From Micractinium sp. NFX-FRZ (Eukaryota; Chlorophyta; Trebouxiophyceae; Chlorellales; Chlorellaceae): DNA of 64,000 nt. The notes under the pieces are model-generated. The model worked only from the letters and a program-made list of their open reading frames with translations, searched no databases and had not been told where the DNA came from. Position numbers and translations under genes: made by a program. This document shows positions 1 through 11,684 of the stretch, one piece after another; the stretch's first letter is position 1, and the number at the start of each line of letters is the position of its first letter. Location of the stretch: the NCBI GenBank assembly GCA_029339195.1, contig JAPTJF010000310.1:1-64000 (forward strand). Reading direction: 5' to 3'.

Positions 1-3000
1 ATTTGCACATAATGAGCGGCCACTTCGTAATGCCCTGCAGGACCTCGGACGCTGTGTGCGTCATCAACCTGGAGGTGCGCGGGTTCAGGCAGTGTGCTGC
101 ATGCAGATAGGGGAAGCTTGAACCTGTGTGTGGAGTGCAAACCAGCATCTCGGCACAACATCACCCTCCACTGGCCCCGCTGATCCCCATCCCGCTCACC
201 TCTCGTCCCTCATTCATTGCTGCAGGGTCTAGTTCAGCACGTGAACGAGCCCTTCCTGCGCATGTTTGGCTACCGCAAGGGGGAGCTGGAGGGCAGCAAC
301 GTGATGCGCATCATGCCCAACCCCTTCTCAGCGCAGCACGACGGTGCGCCGGGGTGCGAGGCAGGCGGCGGGCGGCAGCGTGTTGGCAGAAAGTTCCTGT
401 GCTTGCTGGCAGCAAGCACTGTGCGTGCCTCTAGCCATGCATGCCTCATGAGTTTGAGATCATGCATGCAGTTGGCATGCGTTCACCCACCCATTGCCAC
501 GTCCACTGCTCATTGGGTGCCTCCCCTTCTCCCCACCCGCCCCCTGCCGTAGGCTACCTGCGCAACTACGCCACCACGCGCGTCCCACGCATCCTGGACA
601 GCGCACGGGAGGTGGTGGCCCTGCACAAGCAGAAGTTTGTGTTTGGCGTCAACCTGTGCGTGACACCCGTGTCACTAGGAGGTGCGACAGGCTGGCAGCG
701 GCTGTAGGCCTGGCGTTTGCAGGAAGCCAATGGTCAAAATACTGCCGTCTGCAGCGCTGCAGGTTTGCATGCCCTTTGGTTTGCGTCCACCTGCGAACGC
801 ATCTCCTGCGCTTCCCAGCCTCTCCCTCCGGCCCCCCACCAACTATGCAGGCGCCGAGTGCTTCCTGGGTGTGATTCAGACCACAGAGGATGACCCATGT
901 ATGGCCACCGCCTACTGCAGTGAGTCATGCAGGGTACAGGTGCAGCGGTGTCTAATGTGTGGCTCAGGCTGGGGTGCGGCGAGATCGACATGGTAAGACA
1001 AAGTGTTATTCTCAATAGCTTCAATTTTGGTAGAACAAAAATCCGCCTGCCTGCCCTCTGCGCTCCTCGCAGCTGCCGCTGGCGTGGTTGTGTGCGTGAG
1101 CCGCGGCTTCGGCAATGTGCTGGGCTACGATGCCGAGGACGTCATTGGCAAGGCAAGGCGGGAGGGCTAGCTTGGTATTGGAAGGGGGCGTTGTGCTGTG
1201 AGGCATGCCGCAGGGCCCCAGCCGGGCTTCCCTGCTCTGTGCAGCCTTGAAGCATGGTCGTACTGCTCTGGGCAGCCATTGAAGCATGGTCGTACCTGCT
1301 GCACCAGCTCGCATTGCTGGCTGTCATGCCTCTTCGCGCGCTGCCCAGCTCTCCTGCCCTGCCCTGCACCTTTGATGCCGCTCCGCCTTCCACCCCTCCT
1401 GCCCTCCCCCTGCAGGCGTTTGCCAGCCTGAGCAGCACCAGCGAGAAAGCTGCCCAGATGGTGTCCAAGATCTGCGGCAGCCCGGAGGGGCAGGTGCAGG
1501 AGTTTGGGGAGATCATGATGGCCACGCGCTACGGGGAGGGTGAGGGGGCATGCTGGGCATGGGGCAGCGGTGCTGATCGTGGAGGAGAGGAATGCTGAGA
1601 TGGTGGCTCTGTTTGTCATTGAGGAGGCGCACTGGGGTCCTGCAGAACAATCACCCTGCTTCCGTGCCCTGCAGAGGTCAAGGTGTCGTGCCGTGGCTCC
1701 CGTGCCGGCACCGATGCGGTGCGCGTCGCCAAGATCACAATGGCGCACTCTGACCGGTACAGCGGCCTGCTGGTGGTGAACCCCGTCTCCTCACGGGTGG
1801 GTGCTGGTTGGGGTGGGAGCCAGATGCGGGTGGGTAGAGGGCTGCATGTAGGTGGTCGTAGGCTGAACAAACACCCTGCCTGCCAGGCAGTTCACATGCC
1901 CTGCCTTGCCAGCCTGTGGCAGTCGCTCAACCTCCCTGCTCCCCTCCCACCTCTTGCCCTCCCGCTCCCCACCCCCACCTGCACCAGATTGTGTACGCCA
2001 ACGCCACTCTGTCTGAGATGCTGGGCTACAGCAGCGAGCAGCTGCTGAGGACCAAACTGCACGAGCTGATGCCTGAGCCCATGGCGCAGCTGCACCAGCG
2101 CTACCTCAAGGGGCGGGGTGAGCGGGTTTCGGTACGGCTGGCGGTCAGGCAGGACTGTGGGTGAAGGCGTGCGGGAACCTGTCTGCTAGCGAGCGCTTCT
2201 TCGAGAGCAGGTTCGCTCTGTTTTTTTCTCAAAGAGCAGGTTCGCTCTTGGGGTGCCTTTCCGCTCACGTGTGCTTCTTTACGTGCAGGTGTGCTCAGGA
2301 TGTCGCTCCGCCGCCCTCTCCCTCCTTCCCCTGTCATGTCCCCCGCAGACCTCTCGCGCTGCCCGGGCCTCAAGTGCCGCAGCGGGCGGGTGGTGGAGTT
2401 CAAGTCTCACTCCGGCAAGCTGGTGCCGGCGCTGATGGAGCTGTCGGAACGCGCCACAGACACGGGTGGGTGGGTGGGCACGGCGGGAAGGAGTGGATGG
2501 GCATGCGCGGAGTGGCTGATAGGGGGCTATCCTTCCAGGTGCCACCACTCCACACTCTTCCTGAAGTAGCTCTGAGCTATGCTCCTGAGCCAACCTCCCC
2601 TTCCCCTCCGTGCCCCCCACCAGGCAACATCTACTCTGTCAAGGTCGCACCGGTGGTCTCCAAGGAGGAGGTGAGAGCAGGTGTCTGGGCATAGCTTGAA
2701 ACAGGAGATGCCAGTGGGAGCGGCAGGCAGCGGATGTGAGGGAAGCCCTTGTCTGATGGATTCCCGCCCCTGCCGCCCTCCATCCCATCACCACTGCAGG
2801 CGGAGTTCAACCGTGTGACTTTGACGGTGGACCCGCAGGGTGTGATTGTGGGACCGCCTCTGGGCAACGTCGACATGCTCTCTTTCGAGCGTGATGTGAG
2901 GCTGGGTTGGGGTGGGCGCGGAAGGCGGTAGGACATGAGAGGCGCAGATGAGAATGATGCACGGACGTTGGTATGCTGCATGGCTGCTGCTGCCAACTCA

Positions 3001-6000
3001 AACCAGGCCCTCGACCGCCCCCACCCTGCAGGAGATGGCGGGCAAGCCGCTGTCCGACTTCCTGGATGTGTACCGCCGGGACACGCGGGGTGTGGCGCAG
3101 GTGCATGCAGAGCTGCTAGCCAGGACGCGCAGGTGAGGTGGGGGAGGGTGGTTTTGACAGCGTGAACTGGGCTCGGGCAAGGTGAACAGGGCTGAGGCGT
3201 GGCGCATGAGGCGGTGGCCGTCTGGCTGTGCGGCCAGCACACACAGCGGGCGTTATCAAATGGCAGCCTCTCATCCCCTCCATGTCCAATCTTCCATGCC
3301 CCATGCAGCAAGGAGGTGGCCTCCTTCCGTGTGGCTACCAGCGTGCATGGCAAGCGCACCGTACCCTGCGTCCTGCGCATCGTGCCGCCCACTGACGCCG
3401 GGGAGGACGCCGGCAGCGCCTCGCCCAACAGCACGGTGCACCTCTACCGCGCAGGTGGGCAGAGCTGGCAGGGTGGCACGATTTGTGGTGGGTGGGCAGC
3501 GGCTGTCTGTCCATGACCAAACGAGCTGCCTGCTTGCCGGAATATCCTCCTGCCTGCCTGCCTGTCTGCCTGCGTGGTCATTTCCACTGCTGCACTGCTT
3601 GCTGCTAAGCGTTGCCGCTCTGCATGTGGCGTGCTGAGGCAGGCTTCCCAACTATCCACTGCTTCCCCCCATCCATCCTCCCTCAGACTGCCTGGAGGGG
3701 GTGCTGGAGCTGGATGGGCGCTGCCGCATCAAGAAGGCCAGCGAGGAGGCGGCCCTCATCTTTGGGCTGCTGCAGTCGCAGATGGTGGGGGAGCCCATCC
3801 AGAAGGTGAGCAGGCACCATGCGGGGGCAGCCAGGTGTCAGCGCCGACAGCGGGATGCACCTTTGGCGCGGGTCCTGCTTGCCTGAAAGACGAACTCTTT
3901 CCCCCTGTCCACCCTATTTTCTCTCCGCAGCTGCTGCCGCGCGTGTGCCCGGGCGGCGGCACCTCCGAGCTGCTGGTTGCCCGCGGCCAGAAGGGCGGCA
4001 GCAAGAAGAGCATTGGGGCAGTGGTGAATGCAGAGGCCAGGCACCCCGATGGCCGCGGGCTGCACGTCAGCCTGCAGGCTGCCGCCTCCACCGATCGCCC
4101 CGGCAGGTGGGGCGCGCTGGGGAGGGATGATTCAATAGCAGCGGGCGATGTCAACAGTGTGCAAGGGTGGACGGGCCAGGCATGTCGTGTGGTTTCAATC
4201 AGCGCTCTGGTGTGTGCTGCCTGCCTCCCCTGAGCCCCAAAATGACCCCCGCTGCACCTGAAAGCCCCCTGGCACCTCGCCCCTCCCCTCTTCCTGGCAG
4301 ATACATGGCCCGTGTCATCGTGCCGCGCCCCACCTCCTCTGTCGCCGTCCTGGATGGTCCCACCGCTGGCGCCGCCGCGGGTGCCGCCCATGGCGGCATC
4401 CTGCAGCCTGGCCCCTACTCGGCAGCCGTGCCCGAGGGTGCCCCTGCCGCTGGGTACAATGCCGAGGCGGCAGCGGCTGGCTGCCCCTTCCACCGCGCCC
4501 TGAGCGGCGGCAGCTCCCTGCTGCAACGCATGGGCATGGGCAGCGGCAGCGGCAGCCAGCCTGCGTCTGGTGCTGTTGCACCGCCTGCTCCCTCTGGCTC
4601 GGGTGGGCTTAGCGTGCAGGCACAGGCGGGGAGGTCGCGGGTGAGCATGCGTGCCTGGCGCAAAGACAGCAATTCCCCAACATGGGCCATGCCAGTCACA
4701 ATTCCTGCTCCCCCACTCCTAACCCGTGCTCCCTACAGGCTGCCCCGTCAACCACGACACCGCTGCTGTGCTAGGCGGCCTGGCCTTCCCGCCTGGCAGC
4801 CAGTTTGCAGACCCCGCGGTGGCGGTGCAGGCGGCAGCGGACATTGCGGCTGCAGCACATGGATGCGCAGTGTACCCCGCCGGCTTTGGTGGGCATGCCA
4901 ATGCAGCAGGCAGCGAGGGGCAGGCAGCTAGCGAGCTTGACGAGCAGTCTCGCAGCATGGGACTGAGCAGCCAGGTGAGGGAGGTTGGTAGGGGACAGAG
5001 CTGCTGCCAGGTGGATGGGCCCAGGCGGGTGCAGGAAGTGCTGACTTGATGGAAGCAAAGTGATGTGAAATTCCTTGTGACCCCCCTGCTCTCTGCCAAC
5101 CTCCCCGCAGGATGGTGGCGAGGATGGCCCCAACCCCCTGGCACAGCAGGGGCAGGGCGAGGAGGGCAGTGGCGGCGGCCAGGAAGGCGAGGAGGCGCTC
5201 GACCCCGCTGAGCTGGCAGCCAAGATGCAGCGCGTGGCCACCTGGCTGAGCGGCCAAAAGGGCGCTGCCGCAGGAGCGGGCGAGGAGGAGGAGGGTGATG
5301 GCACCATTGCTGCAGGCACGGTTACTGTTTCTTGCTGCTGCTCCCACGCTCCCTGTCTGCCACCGTGTTGTGCATGGCCGCTGCTGCGCTGCCCTGCTGC
5401 TTGCATTTGCATGGCGCTGCCCTGCACGGCCCGACATCCCTGCGCCTGCACCCAGCTGGCAGCTCTCAGTCACACAACTCCCAACCCGGTGCAGGCGGGG
5501 CCATCGTCCATGTACGTGACCACTCCGGCTTGCCCGGGGAGACGGCGCTGGGCGGCAGTGGCAAGCTGTCCAAGGTGGCGGCTGACGTGGCGCTGGCTCT
5601 GGAGATGGCCCCGCCTGAGAAGGCGGGGTCAGCGGCGGGCAGCCAGAGCAGCGCCGGCGACTCCGACGCCCTGTCCAGCGGGGTGGGTGCAGAGTGTTGC
5701 CAGGGCAGGCTGGCTTGGCGGCACAGGGTGATGCGTAAGAGGGGACAGGCAGCAGGGGCAGTAAGGGCCCACAGGCCGCATGCTCTGCCTGGCCTGACAC
5801 CTTCTCTTTGCTTGACCCTCCCCCTCCCACCCATCCCCCCAGCAGGTGGGCAGCAGCGGCCTGGGTGACGAGGACACCGCCGACTGCTCCCGCCTCAAGC
5901 GCTTCAAGAAGGCGTACAAGCTGCTCAACTCCCGGCGCGCCCGCCTGGCCATCAACACCCTGCAGGCAAGCCGGGGCTGGGGGGCAGTGCTGTTACAATG

Positions 6001-9000
6001 TGGTCGGCTTATCATCCTTGACTCTGTCCTGCACTTGCCGTGCCCCTGCACATGCTGTGCCTGCCTGTCGTCCCAAGGCCTGCACATTCCCTCCCACACC
6101 CTCCCCCTGTCCTTCCCCCCTTTACCAGGCCCGCCTCAAGTGGCTGCTGGCAGCGCTGGTGCTGGCCCACGTGGTGTGCTTTGCCATTTCTCTGGCAATG
6201 ATGAGCAGCTCCATGGTCTACATCAAGCAGATCGACCAAGCAGGTGCGGGGACGGCTGGCCGGGGGGCGGTAGAGCATTGGGTGGTGCTTGTTAGCGAGA
6301 GCTGGATTACGCACATGCAAGAGAGCTTTAGGAACGTGACACATTCGCCTCCCTGCCCTACCTTGCCCTGCAGCCCAGGCTGCCCGCAACAGTGTCTCCG
6401 CTCTGACAGATGTTCGGAACATTCAATTTGCTGGTGAGGATCCCAACACACAAAAAGCAAGGGCGAGGTGGCCGCCAACTGTGCACTGCTATTATCTGTG
6501 CGCCCTGCACCTCCCCCCCACACTGCCTCGCCTCATCCTGCTCCCCACAGGCGTGGAGATGGCCTTATCGCCCACTGGTGACGTGAACCTCTTCCCACCG
6601 CAGAATGTGTCAGGTGAGACACCGCGCTTTGCAGCTAATCAAGCAGCTGGGGTGATATTCTCACTTGTAGGCATGCTGGCTTAGCTTTTGCCAAACGTGT
6701 TTCGCCCCGCATCTGCAGCTGCCAACGTCCTGAAGAAAGTTTCCATCTTCGAGGAGTACCAGGTGAAACCTGGACTAAACCATGCAGCGTGCATGCACTG
6801 CGTTCAACGGCCTCTGCCCCTGCCTACATCACACCTCAACCGTGCATCTCACCGCCGTACCACTATGCCTGTACCGCCCGCACTCTGCTCGCAGGAAATG
6901 TTATTTTTCCAGCGTGAGCATATGGCGGACGGTTAAGGGATGACTGGATTTTAGTACCTTCCTGTGCCATTTAAAGTCATGCATCCAGCATGCGGAAGGC
7001 AGCGTAGGCATGCCTGCATGTACGTGCTGGTGACAACGGTGCTGCCTTTGGCATGTGCACTGTGTACACACCGCCCCATGACCTGGTGGCTACTGCAGGG
7101 GCCAAGGCAGCGGAGGCCACACGGGAGTATTACATGTCAACACGGATCAACATCACAGAGGTGGGTCTGGCGTGGGAAGGCAGCCCGCACTGCCCGGCAC
7201 CGGGCAAGCTGCACATGCCTGTGTGCAGGCAAGTGGCGCTGGTCATGACTGATGCCCGTGCACCCTCATCCTCTTTGCCCCATAGTATGCTGACGTGGAT
7301 GCTGGGATCGAGGAGGCGGTGGTAGAGATGTCGCTGTGGGATGCCAGCCAGCGTGCCATCAACTGCTTCCGAGCTGTCGCAGGTGAGTGCCGCAAAGGTG
7401 CTGTGCCCGCTTAGGAGGCAGGTGGCAGGGCCTGCTCTGTGGGTGTGCTTGGGGCAGTCGGCAGCGGCACGAAATCATCCCCTCTTGACTCTCAAGCTGA
7501 GCTCACCCACTCCCCGGTTTGCCCCTGCAGCCCTACCTGACGACTACATCTACAACATGACAAGCTACCCCCCCTGGCTCTTCCTACTTCAGAACGTGCC
7601 GGAGCTCATCTCAGGTCTGTAGGAATCTGCAGGCGGCGGGCGTTTCATGGCGCTGCTGCCATGGTGCTGTGGTTAGCAACTGCAGCAGAATTTCATGTCG
7701 AACATTCAGTGCTGAAGGGGCTTGGTGATTTGCAGTTGTATTGGCTGCGCACTTCTGGGCAGCACTTGACGCCCCCTTTCTGCCCCTTCTGCTCTGCCCG
7801 GGTCCGCAGTGAACCTGATCTCCGCGACCGATCTGCAGACGCGGCTGGCTGTCAGCCGGCTGCGCAATATCGTGGATGTAACCTGGGGCCTGCTTGGCGG
7901 GGAGGGGCTCTTTGTCCCGCTGGTGGCCGCCTACCTCTTCTGGTGGGTCTGGGGCCTGCAATGAGAGCCTGCCGCGGGGCTACATTGCATGGCATGTGAG
8001 CCAGTGAACAGTTGGCTTTTGCTTTGTGACGGCCACTACCCTGGCCACTACCCTGCTGGCCTGCCACGCTACCTCTGAGCTAGTCTGCTGCTGCCCTCCC
8101 ACCCTGCGTGCCGCAGGCTGCTGCGCGCCGTGGCCGTGGAGCGCTTCAACCTGTTTGCCGTCTTCCTGTATGTGCCACGCCCCGCGGTGCTCATGCAGGC
8201 CAGGTGAGGGGAGGGGACGGGGGTGGGGGCAGCCAGGCAACAGAAGTAGCCGGTGTAGTGGGCGCCAGGGTGGTGCTGGGAGGAGAGGAGGCACCCCCGC
8301 ATTGGCAACTGCTTCACTCTGCACCATCTGCTGGCGTACTGCCTCCGCTGCAGGGCGGACATTCAGGCTGATGAGCTGGACAACAACTCGGACGATGATG
8401 ATGATGCAGAGGTACGGCTGGGCTGCTGCTGGCTGTTGCTGAGGTGACGTCCCTGGTGGTGCTGCTGAGGTGGCTGCCCAAACATTGGTGCACGGAGGCC
8501 ATTTGCCAATTGCCTTCGTGCTCATCCAAGCATGCTCCTGCACCACTGCGCTGCAGGGCCTGCAAGGCGGCGCTGGCGGCAACGCCGTCAACATGCAGCT
8601 CAGTGCCCGCACCATTGCGGCACGGGCAGCGCAGGTGGGCGGTTCCAGAACAGCAGGAGGGGCAAGTGGGGTGTGCATCCAGGTCGGCACGCTTAACCCC
8701 CAGCACGCCACTGGCAGGCCTGCTGGAAAGCTAATCTTCAACCACTGGCCCGGCTTGCCCTGCCCTGCAGGACAAGGTTGCCATGACTCGCAAGCGACTG
8801 TGGTGGATGCTGTCACCCCTGGCCCTGTGGTTGGTCATAGTGACGGTCCTCTGGCTGCTGCAGTTCTTCTGGATCAGCACCGCAGACGAACGAGTGCTGG
8901 TGAGTGGGCAGGCGGTCCGTAGTGCTACCACGCTGGGGCTGCGGCGCTCAGGCTGGGTGCCAACCCTGTTGCCGCCCCCTTCCCTGCAGGGCCTGAATGC

Positions 9001-11012
9001 CAGCGAGCGCGTGTTCATCTACAATGCTCGCACCAACTTTTTTGCCAACGAGCTCATCGTGCAAGGCACCGGAGTGAATGCAGACACGCCTGAGACGCTG
9101 CGTCTGCGCGCGATGCTGGTGGGTGGCGGGATGCTGAGTGGGAGCGTGACTGGGCATGGAGAGCTTAGATGTGCACCCAAGCTTTCTGGTCACTTGTTTT
9201 GAGCCTGTGCTATGGACAGCACAAATCATCAGGTGCATGAGGAAAATCCTCCTACTGGCATGCCTGCGCCCCTCACACCCTCCTCAAACAGGCAGTTCTG
9301 ACTTTCTGCTCCCCCTGCCCGACTTTCTCGCCTTTAGGACCAAGCCAGCACTCGGTTGGTGTTTTATCACGAGACTCTGCTGTACGGCTCTCACAGCGAC
9401 TACCGCACCCTGGACAACGAGCACCACAACCTGGCACGTGAGTGCAGCCGCGGGCGGGACGGGGGTTGCAGCGGCAGTGCACGTTTCCCTGGCCAAACTG
9501 TGTACCCGAAACTTTGCTTGCCCTGCCCCGCTGCAGGTATGGACTTTGCTGCAAGCATGTTCGCGAATCCCGCGCGCAGCCAGCTGCTGTACGGGGAGCA
9601 CAAGTGCCACAGGTGCGCAGTGCGCCATGCCATGCCTGCCGCGCAGTGCAGACCGCGCAGCAGTGCGCCCACAAGCCTCTGCCCACTTGACCACTATGTC
9701 TGCAGGGAGGACCAGTCCACGTGCCTGCCGGCTGATGACCCCTACTACTATGCCTCCAACTTTGGGCTGGACACGTGAGTGTGCACTGCATGTATGCCGC
9801 TGTATGCAGCCCGTCTGCAAGCTGCTGCCGCAGCAGCAGGCTGCTCTGAGACTGGTCACTCGCCAATTGTTGTCAAGCTGAGGGGGTTGCTTGTGCATCG
9901 TCCGCTTATGGCCCGGCCTGTGTGTTGCCCCGCATCCCCGATGCAGCTACATCAAGTTTGCAGCCGAGCAGGCGCACACACTGGCCCAGGAGGTGAGGCT
10001 GCTTGGGTTGCGTGGAGCGGCAGGGGCGTGATCTGAGGCGGCCATGTTGCCGGCACTAGCTGACGATGTGTCCTTGTCCCATGCAGAACATCACCAGCGT
10101 GGATGTGTACCACCCCGCCCGCCTTTTCATCTCTAAGGTGTGCACGCAGTCGAGCACAGTCGCCCGGCGGTTGCATGGCAGCTGCGCGTGTGTGTGTGTG
10201 CAGGGTGAATGTTGTGTGGCAGCTGCCGCGCTGGCTGGCCACTGCACCAGGCCTCTGTGCCCACCCCCGTGGCAATGCCTGCAGATCGTGCCGGACGACG
10301 GTGTGGCAATGCTCAAGGCCAGCAACACCATCCTCATGGTGAGCGTCTGCCTGGCAACCAGCAGATCTGGAAGCCCCCCGCCAATGGACCATGCCTCTGC
10401 TGGCTTCAAAGCTGAGGCAGAGTTGCTGAAGGAGGTTTCATTTGTCTATGCCTCGGCTGCCCATGCTGCGGCTGGCAGGGAACCTGAGCTGCTTGGAACA
10501 AGTGATGCAAGGATGGCCGCAGGTGCCTGCCAGCTGGCAGCCCCAATCTCTGAGCTCCCCAGCAGACCTCGCTCTTCTGTCGCCTCGCCTCCCTTATACC
10601 CCGCAGTACCTCGCAAATTTTACCTACATTCGTATTCTGCAAGCCATCGTGCTGGCCGTGCTCATCGTCGGGGCCAGCGCCTACCTGGTGTTCTGCGCCA
10701 AGCCGGTGGGTGGGGCAGGAGAGGCGGTGCAGGTGGATGCGAGGGCAGTGAGGGCAGCATGCATACCGCACCATGCATAAGCAAGCTGATGGGCTCCCCT
10801 TCCTTACATCATGATCTGCCGCCTCCCTCCTCATCGTGCCCCTTGTGCAGTACTTCCGCACCACCCTGGCTGAGAGCCGCAAGGTGGCCGAGGTCATCTC
10901 CTTCCTGCAAAACGTGGACGTGGGCGCGCTCATGGACCAGGCCGCCGGGCGCACCGCAGCTGGGGCCGGGCTGGGGCGCACCCGCTCAACCTCCACGAAT
11001 GACGAGGCGTGA
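1..11012 (+). CDS. TmcB-like multi-PAS, multi-pass membrane protein (5' partial)
   Basis: Large intron-rich gene entering from the left edge; the first visible exon ends at 74 and the next starts at 226. Joined exons give at least four PAS-like modules. The first (about 40-680) contains VNEPFLRMFGYRKGEL. The second (about 1080-1800) contains GFGNVLGYDAEDVIGK. The third (about 1985-2120) contains ANATLSEMLGYSSEQLL. The fourth (about 3690-4100) contains LELDGRCRIKKASEEAA. A low-complexity linker follows. The C-terminal half is membrane-embedded, with hydrophobic segments near 6130-6210, 7900-8200, 8800-8880 and 10630-10700, separated by large presumably extracellular segments. The stop is the TGA at 11010-11012. 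The PAS-plus-multi-TM plan matches algal proteins annotated as tiny macrocysts protein B, a Dictyostelium-named family with no settled biochemistry. A sensory role is inference. Exon 1080-1152 ends at a GC donor (AAG|GCAAGG). The start lies outside the window. Confidence 0.82.
1233..1295. repeat. tandem duplication (about 32 bp, 2 copies) in TmcB-like intron
   Basis: Two adjacent copies of a 31-32 bp unit ending in GAAGCATGGTCGTAC (1249-1263 and 1281-1295), differing at a few positions. They lie inside the intron that begins with the GC donor. Confidence 0.85.
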
Positions 11013-11684
11013 AGGTTGGGGATGCTGTGTGTCCCATCCACCGTTTTTCCCCGCCCCTGTCTGGTACCGCGGCATTTGCCCACAGACTCAACCGCCCAAT
11101 TTTGCTGTGACACCGCACAACTGGTCAGGCTTTTCCATAACATACAACGATTTTTTGCCCAAAAATGCAAAAGCTAGCTTCTTTCTGCCTTGTTCTGCCC
11201 TTTGCCCTCGCTATCCGCAACAACGCCCCATTCCCTGCACCTTGTTTGGTGACAATATTGTGGGCCACCTGCCCTGCCCCTGTATCTCATGTATTCTCAT
11301 GTACACTGACGACACATGCTTTTCACTTTCTTCTCGACACTCTGGCTCTGAAAAACTCTTCTGCGTCTGCCCTTTATTCAATGATCAAAATCTTACCATG
11401 GGGAACCTTGAGGGAGCGTGCAAGTACTAACCAGATGATCAGCGGGGGCCAGTGACAGGAGAGGGGCAGAAGATTAAGCAACAGCCAGGCGCAAGATGTC
11501 AGGTACTGCCAGCAATCTGCTAGCCTGCCCAGGCACTTGGCGTTAAGAGTGAAGGGGTAACAGCGGGTGAGAGGCGCACCATGTGCGTGAGGTGCGTGCG
11601 ACATGCTCAGCCCCCGCCGTTGCTCTGCGCCGCGGCGTGCCGCCATGCTGCGCTGGCGGGAGCACAGCATGGAGCGCAGCTCTC
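11013..11684 (+). other. intergenic: TmcB-like 3' UTR and Nup107 leader
   Basis: AT-richer than the flanking coding sequence (about 11100-11450). I find no TGTAA and no convincing gene. Confidence 0.5.
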
